Assembly: GCA_914767715.1 (NCBI GenBank)
Contig: OU612074.1
Span: 21,064,062-21,128,061, forward strand
Length of the DNA stretch: 64,000 bases
Reading direction: 5' to 3'
From: Membranipora membranacea
Lineage: Eukaryota; Bryozoa; Gymnolaemata; Cheilostomatida; Membraniporidae
Numbering within the stretch: position 1 is the stretch's first letter; each line of letters starts with the position of its first letter. Under the pieces are notes generated by a model. That model did no database searches and was not told the origin of the DNA. It saw only the letters and a program-made list of their open reading frames with translations. Position numbers and translations under genes: made by a program. Of the stretch, positions 56,477-64,000 are shown piece by piece.

Positions 56477-56800
56477 TTAGTTTCCAACTTTCCTCATGGC
56501 CAAAAATTCTCTAATTGTTAGGGGAATTGTAATTAGCATTACCATAACATCAGGGATCACTTGGAGGTCATTTTTCAGAAAAGATTTTGCAGCCAGATTT
56601 GTTGCTGCTTGTTCATTGTTTTGCTCAGCAACTTCAGATACAGTCCCATTCAGTTCAGCAGAACTGCTCGATTTCTGATTGCCAAAACGTTCAGATTTAG
56701 CTTTCCCTCTTTTGTGGTTATGTGGGAGTCGTTTGAGAACTTGATGAGTTCCATTCTTTGATGCAGGTTTACAAAATTTTGTCCTGTGTTTACACTGCAT
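56477..56800 (-). CDS. Uncertain open frame, possible GPCR loop 3 / TM6 relic
   Basis: This 107-codon frame is basic and serine/asparagine-rich for about 75 residues. It then has one hydrophobic stretch (VIPDVMVMLITIPLTIREFL) and a stop. The arrangement resembles a GPCR third intracellular loop running into TM6, and it lies just upstream of the broken GPCR on the same strand. However, no signature residue is present, so this could be unrelated. Confidence 0.25.
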   Translation of the reverse strand: MQCKHRTKFCKPASKNGTHQVLKRLPHNHKRGKAKSERFGNQKSSSSAELNGTVSEVAEQNNEQAATNLAAKSFLKNDLQVIPDVMVMLITIPLTIREFLAMRKVGN

Positions 56801-57974
56801 TCACCAAGTTATACATGTTTCCTCATCAATTTTCCTGCAAATATAGGAACTTTTTGTACCAAGTTTTAATTTTATTTTGTCATTAGCTAATTTAAAATTA
56901 CGCTCTGACTTGTTCACTAGATAATATTCACCTTTTATCTTGATCACAAAATGGTCTTTACACGAGGGGTGGAGCGGGTATTGAACCCAATCCTGACTTC
57001 TGTGTAATCTCTGCTTAGGATGTGCTGGATCTGGCTGGATTCGGTTCGTTTTCCCTCACATAAAGTACCAAGCATCACAGTCAGAATTAGCCTACATTTG
57101 TTAATCTCCAGTGCTTTTAACAGTTTAATCTAAATTCAGTCAATAATAATGTGAGTGACAAGATGATCATTGATTGCTTCTCCATCTCATGATCAGTCTG
57201 GATTTGCAAAGTTCTGTTTTTTTTTTCTTTTCAATAACAGCTTTACATTTTGGTTATCTTTGCTACACAGAGAAAAATATGGGTGTCAATATCAACCATA
57301 TTTTGCCGATTTTAAGGGTGGATTTGGGAGCGTTAGTGGCCATTACTTTATGGTTCAGAAATGGTTGATTTCAGAGTTGATTTTGCGCTGGTACAGTAGC
57401 TATTCAATAACCTACTTCTTTGTTTAATTAGGTGTGTGTTTTAACTTGAAATTAGGTGAATGCCGATTAATTTATGTATGAATGCTTCAATAGGATGGTT
57501 ACGCATTTATCAGCAGCTAGCAGGGTTAAATCAGAGTAAACTGTCAGATAGGATGGGCTACATCCAAATCATTGGAAGAAAGATATTTATGCTGCTAACT
57601 TTGGCCACCATCGGGTTACTATGGGTTCATTGGTACATGATAACACATCATCTGAATTGAAATGAACATGGTTAGATGGCTGATCAATGGGTGATTGTGT
57701 GTGTATGTAGGTTTTATTGTACCCTAAACCATTGTAAGAGCCACATGATAATAAACTTGGCTAAAACTGGAATTAAAATGAATGTGATAATATTGAAATA
57801 ATACATACAAAATGAATTTTTTGAGAAGATTGTAGAGCATATCAGAAAACAGTAGAGTAATATCACAATACAATAGATGTCCGACGGAATCAACGAATCA
57901 AATTTTTTTTATAATTTGGAGTATTAAAATGGTCTCAACCACAATATTATGTATTAATGAAAGCTGTGTCAGAT
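56801..57974. other. Non-coding or undetermined region
   Basis: On the plus strand a strong pyrimidine tract ending AACAG (57240) precedes two overlapping open frames, and another short hydrophobic frame ends at 57660. None can be recognised or joined. A tRNA-like B-box (GGGTTCAATACCC, minus strand) is near 56975. Confidence 0.25.
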
Positions 57975-58407
57975 TTATGAGTTATTAATTAATAGTATAG
58001 CCTTCTCGTTGGTCCCGTCATACTTAACACCAAAAAATGCAGCGAAAAACTTGTACCATGCCTTAGCTGCACAGGGAAACTCGACATGGAATATAAAATA
58101 CAGCATAAAAATCTTGGACATTGCGTCTATAGGATCAACACATTTGATCTTATACCCTCCATGGATGTACACTACGGCTTCTTCTTCATGTATGATGGTT
58201 TTTATAAAGCCGTACTTAGCCGTTGTAAGAGCGACATGATCCACGTTGTGAATAACATGGAGTAGTACTTTTTTCCGGTTATTTATCCCTGCACTTGTTA
58301 TAATATTTTCTAGTCTCATGGTCACATCTGAAAGCAGATCAACGTGCAACATGTAAATCTCTATGTTGAGCATTGTCAGGCAAAAATGATGATAATTTGG
58401 CAAGATC
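57975..58407 (-). CDS. Terminal exon of an unrecognised intracellular protein
   Basis: An acceptor (TTTACAG) at 58408-58414 is followed by 144 open codons in phase 2 to TAA at 57975. The exon has a regular coding look: LLSDVTMRLENIITSAGINN, KKVLLHVIHNVDHV, EEEAVVYIHGGYKIKC and then VDPIDAMSKIFMLYFIFHVE and FFGVKYDG. A C-terminal block of this kind (polar region, a short hydrophobic run with aromatic residues and FHVEFP, then a conserved FFG) recurs in uncharacterised proteins of aquatic animals. That is from memory and unverified. Upstream exons should lie above 58.5 kb on the minus strand but were not identified. Confidence 0.5.
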
Positions 58408-58419
58408 CTGTAAACTGGC

Positions 58420-59400
58420 CTAAGCTAAAATTCAAGGCGAACATTGTATTGATAACCCAAATATAGACTTTCATTTTCATGGTTTACATAGAAGAGGCCA
58501 TGTTTTAAGTGTCTTTAAGTATCTGGCGGATTAAACGGGGAAAAATAGAAAATCTCCCCCCTCCATAGCAAGAGATTTAAGTTAGATCATGTAGTTTTTG
58601 AAATATAGCTTTCAGTTCTCTTACACCATACCACCACCCCGCCACACCCTCCTCCTTGTTAGTAGTTTTAACTGTTTCCTTCCGTAATTTTAGTCAGCTT
58701 GCATGGGAAGAAGTGACAGCTGAACATAATGTGAAGAAGTAAAGGACGGTCAAAAGAGTGTGTGGGATGTTTGAACATTTCAGTTCTAATGTTAGATGAT
58801 AGGTCTGGTCATAAGTAATAAGTCATAAGTAAATGGGCCTTTAGTACATTACTGGTGATTGCGGCATGAGAGTAAACATCAGCTGGCGAAGTTAGGTTCT
58901 TCTATTACATGTATGTATTGTCATTTAAGCAGGCTATTCTAGTTGCTATGATAAATAAACTAAACTCAACAAGAGCATGAGGTTATTGAAATAATCGATC
59001 CACTGCTCATTGAGCCGAATGGGGGATAGAAAATATGGTGTTTGGGAATTTGATCGCGGCCTCAGGTGGTTGATAAGGGGGGGGGGGGGGCTAGAAAACT
59101 TTGTGAGTTTTATCAGTTGTTCAGTTTGATACGTCTTTACAACACATTTGCCTCATTGCACTTTCATTATTATGACCTTTATTTCAGATTCCCCATACCC
59201 TCAAACACACCTTGATGCTGTTACCTCAAAAAGTATCATATTTGTACAAACATGTACAAACTGATTAATGGTTGCCTTCTCTCATGTCTGGAAATTCACA
59301 GGCACACCAGATTTTGTGGACCGCCAGTTTGACTAAAATATACCATGACTCGCTATATTTTATTGTGAGTTGTCAGTTCGATCACTTTCAAATGCCATGG
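58420..59400. other. Non-coding region
   Basis: No coding exon was recognised. A G14 homopolymer lies at 59077-59090. This stretch may be intron of the minus-strand gene that ends at 57975. Confidence 0.35.
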
Positions 59401-59407
59401 TAAGACA

Positions 59408-60215
59408 GTGACACACAGTGAACCTATAGTATTTTTAGTTTTTCCCGAATGGACCAGGCTAGGATGAATGGTGTGGTGGTACCAAATTAGGCATGACTGA
59501 CAGCGCCTTTGTAGCTTAGTACTCAATGTGAATACAATGAGCTCCTGGAATAATCAAGAAAAAATTTGCACATGGCAAACATAAGGGTAGAAGGTTTCTT
59601 GGCCCAAAACTAAATCAGCCCTAATCAATTGTACTGCATGTTTGTTTAATTCATTATCACTTATCTTATTTATTTTTTTATATTTGTTTATACTCTTTAT
59701 CTTTTAATTTTTAGAGCTGGCAGAAATCCAAACAAAAAACAGCTATCGGTTGGGATGTGTTAGGAAATAAGATTGTCAAACAAGATGAAACCAACGTATG
59801 TTGACCACTTCATTATATTAAACACACATAGATTATCAAAATGTGTTGCATATTCTAGAAGAATTGCATAGCTTTCTTAATAATATGTAGATCACCAAGG
59901 GTGCTCTTTGCAGTTGTTCACAATTAATGTTTTTATATCAAATGAATCTCATCGTAAAGGACAAAAGAATTGACTCTACTTGCACCAGTAACAGCTGTGA
60001 ATGTGATCTGGGTGTTACTAAATTTTATTTCCCAATTCCTAATTATGTGAATTACCAAACTGTGGTTTGAAGTTGCACGCCCCTTTCTCTGAATCCCAAG
60101 ACAATATTATAATAACCTCCAATTTATGTTTTGGAAACCAGGAAACGACTGTGAGGGTTTGTATATACTCATGCAATAGCAACTACTCTGGAATTATAAA
60201 ACACTGATATCTTAA
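59408..60215. repeat. Dispersed repeat, unit I (copy 2)
   Basis: A direct repeat of 32674-33500 with many substitutions and small gaps (shared GAACCTATAGTATTTTTAG, TATCTTTTAATTTTTAGA, CGCCCCTTTCTCTGAATC). Confidence 0.8.
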
Positions 60216-62949
60216 GATGCGTTATTGTCGAAGTTGAAGTTTTTACGTGATTTTATTTGGTTACTGTTAATCTACAATGATAAAATCCGTCAAATTGAAT
60301 ATGGTGTTTGAATTGGTGCCTCATTAAAAACATTCTGTCAATGAACTATCTGTCAATGAATTATCTATCGATTAAAGCAAACTGTTGGTAGCCAATTAAT
60401 TTTTAAACACAAGTTTACTATTATAGAAACCTAGAATTATGCCCTACAATCAGCTCAGTAAAAACAGTTATTCGATATTCTCACGCTAAACCTTAGCTAT
60501 AGAAATATTACAAGTTTACATACCTATTTGCTCCTATTAATAACCTCAAAATACACCTTTGGCCATAAATATTAATAACATTAAAATTAGCAACAAAGTG
60601 AGCATGGAAATAAAAGGAATGGTGTACACACACCAAGGCTCACAGGGCAAAACCATAGACTTAATAATAAACCTAGACAGGACACTGCATATAGCTGAAG
60701 TGAGGCACTTAATTATGGTGACGCGACGTCACTGGAGGGTGTAGAAACAGTGATTTTTACTCATAGCTATCATTGATTTACCGGTCCCAGCTCTGGTTAA
60801 ATGTTGATAACTCGGTCGGCTTCAATCGGAATTTAAGTTTGAAAATTGTAATATATTCAGCAGCTTCTGGCGATCATTTTTGATAGTCTATTTAGCTTTG
60901 TAGCTCGAAAATTATCCAAAAAGCAAGCTATTGAAAACGGTGCATAGACTAAAAGCTATAAAAATTTTTAACAGTTTCAGTCCTGATTAAATGCTTATAG
61001 CTCAAACAATTTTGATGGAATTTTGAGTTTGAAAATCGCAATAAATTCAGCAGCTTCTTGTGATCATGTTGATAGTAGCTCAAATATTATCAAAAAAGCA
61101 AGCTTTTGAAAACGGAAGATCCGCTCTGGCCTGGCTTATCCATCGTGATCGAATAGTGCTTAGCTTGATGAGTGTTACGACTGCTGTGTACTCAGAAATC
61201 TAGAAACTAGAACTGACACCTCAGGACCCACCTCTAATAATGGTGCGGTGGAAGGCAGGGATAGGAAAATTATGAGGGGATTTGTTTGCAACAGCAATTA
61301 GTTCTGTGAAAAACTGAGAAGTGTCAATAATGGGTGATTATTGGAAAAACTGCCTCTTCCATATCGTTGGTATATTGGGACCGTATCACAGGTCTTCTCC
61401 AAAACTTTGCCAATGTTTGACTGCAGAAAAGATGCAAAGCTGTTCGGCTCAGGAGGTCAGATCAGAGCTTAGTTTATTTGTCAGAGTGACGCTAGATCAA
61501 GTTTGATCCATTTGCTTGCATTTGTGCATCAGTTACTCTCCCTCCACTAGAGGGTGTAATTATTGTAACAACTGCATGATTCATTTCATTTGTTCTTGGG
61601 ATATATTATTCGTTATGCCAATAAGAGCAGGCAACTTAAATGTAAGTGTTTAAAACCCATGTGCAACTGTGATATGACATATTTACTAGGCGTGGATGAA
61701 ATTTAAAAAATATAATTACATAGCGGTTGCTGCATGAATCTCAGAGATTTGATTTAATCCTCTATTTGCAGCTGAGGCTTTTTTTATAGTAAAGCTGTAA
61801 CTGTCTGTGTGTATGACATGTTGTGCTAGCCTACCTACATATCCACAAGAATCATGAAACCTCTCTTTTCTTCATGTGTATCTCTTAATTAGTTAGACGG
61901 GCAATCAAATTTTATTCTTTTAAGCCATGTTCTTCCGTTTCCTAATCCCATAAAGACCCCCAACCAATCCCGATCTTAGCTAACGCTGAGCGCAAAAGTT
62001 TTCTGGGGCAATTTCTGGTCATTTAAGGCACCCTGGAGTTTTGTAAGCATTTTCAAGCATTTTGAAAATTTTTGTAAGCATTTTGGAAAAATATAGGTTG
62101 GCAAGTCTGCCTTGCCTCCCTTAGAAAGCTGAATGGAGTGGTCCAAAAATGATATGATTGATTATTTTATGTCTGAATCAGGTCTTTTGGGATTTCCATT
62201 CGCTAATTAAATGCCTTAAAATTGCTTAGTAACAGCACCCCCCTATTGATGCTTCTGACTAGCCTCGGAATTTTGCCTCCCCTACCATTTCTTTCTTAAC
62301 GGCCTTGTTCTTCATCTCATTTTTTATAGCAGTAATTGATAGGCAGAGAATTCTTGCTTACATTTCCTGCCTCAGCATCTGTCAGTTTTAATTTCTATTG
62401 AGTAAACAAGACGCACGTCTGTTGATCACAATTAAAGATTCTCAATCATCAAAAGCTAAAAAAATTTTGGAATATCATTTGAAATGATTCAACTGCCAGT
62501 TTGAGTTAGTATGTCAAGGGCTGATGTCATATTTCACCTAATTCGAATGCATCCCTTAAAAAGGACAATCTGTTTGGGAAAACTATTTGCCGACCAGGTA
62601 ATCACTCTGATATATAGCCTCAATCTATAATCTTTGAGCTATACAGACTGCATCGCCTCAAATATCCAAGACCTGTAGCAATAGTAGCAATTGATTACCC
62701 AGCGTAAATTTTCCGTAAACAAGTTTTTGATATATGCAAGTTTATCAAAGAATTCAGAAATTACCGATTTAATTAGATGAGTATTTGTGAGCGCTTGAAA
62801 GTCATTAAAGATGAATAATGGGCTTGAGATACGTCAGAATGTATCCTAAATGCGCAAAAAAGCTTACTTTCTATATGGGTATTTATGAATACTTGGAAAT
62901 CATTTAAGATGAATAATGAGCTTGAGATGCGCAGAGATTTCCACAGAAA
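60216..62949. other. Non-coding region
   Basis: No gene was supported. At about 60800-61110 a roughly 170 bp segment is repeated in degenerate form (CAGCAGCTTCTGGCGATCAT / CAGCAGCTTCTTGTGATCAT, AAAAAGCAAGCT). Near 62780-62940 another short duplication occurs (AAGATGAATAATGGGCTTGA / AAGATGAATAATGAGCTTGA). Confidence 0.35.
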
Positions 62950-63600
62950 TTTATGCATTTTATGCCATCATGTTTCGGATTCCAGAGTATACTAGGTTCA
63001 ACATTTTCAAAATTTGGCAGACATGGTGAAGCGTTGCAACACACAAGGCATGCGGTGTGCAACGCTCACAAATTTTTTTATGTCATAATTCACGTTATTA
63101 GCTATGGAACCTCATTCCTTCACCAGTTTTCCAGTATTGGATTTTCTTTTGACACCCCAACAAACAAACTCCCAGTGGAACTCAGTCTAATTTACTTGCA
63201 TGAGAAACCACGACTTATAATAAACATCTGCCAACTGCAAGACCTGTATTATGTTAATCCCTGTGCAAACACATAAATCATAATCATATAATCACACAAT
63301 CGAAGATTAAAATGAGATGAGGAATGGTCAAAGGATTACTTTTAATTTTTCGATCACTGGAAAAATACACAGTCTGGCAATGTGCACAAATTTCCAGAAG
63401 AACATCACAGTTCATGTCATTAGCTTTGGAACCTCAGTCCTTCACCAGCTCAACATATGGTAGTATTACAGTATAAGACTTACTTTTGGCACCAAAACAA
63501 ACAAATTCACATCGGACCTCAGTCTAATTGACTCACATGAGAAACTAATACGAAACTTGTACCAACTATAAATCCATTGCAAACATATAAATCACAAGTT
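62950..63600. repeat. Dispersed repeat, unit II (copies E and E')
   Basis: Two partial copies in tandem: 62950-63395 (TTTGGCAGACATGGTGAAGC, CTCCCAGTGGAACTCAGTCT, GCCAACTGCAAGACCTGTAT) and 63400-63600 (TAGCTTTGGAACCTCAGTCC, ACCTCAGTCTAATTGACTC). Confidence 0.75.
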
Positions 63601-64000
63601 TAGTTTAGTTGATTTATGTATCCGATATCATGGAATTGATAAAATTGAATGCTTAAAGTGTTGGGATTAAAATGAATAAGAGCGAAGATTATTGAAATGA
63701 GTCATAAAAAAATAGAAAAAGGATTTGGCACGTTTTTGGGACCTACATAGTTTTGGTCTAAAATTGGTTTTGCAGCGAGAAGATGTTCTACATTCATTCC
63801 TGAAAATACGATTAAAAAGAGGGTGTGTGTGATCATCAGCTATTTTTTTACAAAATGCCTCTTGCTCTGATCCAAAATAAAATCATACAACGCGGATAGA
63901 TTTAACTCCAGCCTTTCTTCATAACATAGGTCTGGTAAAATGGTCCTTGTGGCCGATCGCTTGATTTTCTCAAGGCACACAATGTCACAATCATTTAAAA
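63601..64000. other. Non-coding end of window
   Basis: Nothing recognisable. Confidence 0.4.

Noticed and set aside
57170-57660. Plus-strand hydrophobic frames after a pyrimidine-rich AACAG, considered as transporter exons
   Set aside because: Two frames are open across the same bases, neither has recognisable motifs, and no partner exons or matching phases were found.
1-64000. Search for CRISPR arrays, prokaryotic operons, rRNA genes, or a novel defence system
   Set aside because: The sequence is clearly animal nuclear DNA with spliced genes. The tandem arrays present are mini- and microsatellites without spacer structure.

Overview
This is a 64 kb, AT-rich (roughly 35% GC by eye) stretch of eukaryotic nuclear DNA, almost certainly from a metazoan and most likely a marine invertebrate. 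The reasons are GT-AG introns of about 80-1700 bp, signal-peptide genes, a rhodopsin-like GPCR in a single exon, a ten-exon secreted sulfatase, and a mix of CR1/jockey-like LINE fragments, a BEL/Pao relic, hAT and Harbinger-type non-autonomous elements, and many mini- and microsatellites. The species cannot be resolved from the sequence alone. No bacterial operons, rRNA genes, CRISPR arrays or intact tRNA genes were seen.

Layout. 0-3.6 kb is mostly non-coding, with a likely two-exon small secreted peptide gene on the minus strand (2.4-2.9 kb). 3.73-8.91 kb is a very large fold-back (inverted-repeat) element with arms of about 2.0 and 1.7 kb and a 5'-truncated LINE between them. It sits inside one copy of a duplicated exon, and the uninterrupted copy survives at 9.29-9.36 kb. 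10.80-11.55 kb is a Harbinger-like MITE. 14.1-21.1 kb holds a multi-exon minus-strand gene for an unrecognised single-pass membrane protein. One of its introns carries a 1.6 kb hAT-type element that itself contains a 696 bp TTAA-flanked palindrome. 23.3-24.2 kb is an intronless GPCR (minus). 24.9-26.5 kb is a decayed BEL/Pao gag-protease. 28.9-29.5 kb is the 5' part of a zinc-ribbon gene (minus) whose second exon runs in frame through a 16-bp minisatellite.

30.5-41.2 kb is nearly all repetitive: a 257 bp tandem duplication, several copies of one complex repeat family (also at 59.4-60.2 and 63.0-63.6 kb), a LINE 3' fragment inside one copy, and short tandem arrays. 42.4-48.3 kb is the best gene in the window, a complete ten-exon, 551-residue arylsulfatase (plus strand) with all expected catalytic residues. 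Its introns carry a duplicated splice donor, a LINE fragment and a higher-order 15-bp minisatellite. 49-53 kb is mostly non-coding. 53.3-54.9 kb holds the 3' exons of an unrecognised minus-strand gene with a frame break in a CT run. 55.4-56.0 kb is a broken GPCR (minus). 57.98-58.41 kb is a terminal exon of another minus-strand gene. 60-64 kb is non-coding or repetitive.

The genes show no common pathway; this is an ordinary animal locus crowded with mobile elements. Most gene models here were built by hand from splice signals and phase continuity, so exon borders are inferences unless stated. Three otherwise coherent reading frames are each broken by a 1-2 base slip (about 17.6, 53.7 and 55.9 kb), which could mean pseudogenes or leftover assembly indels.
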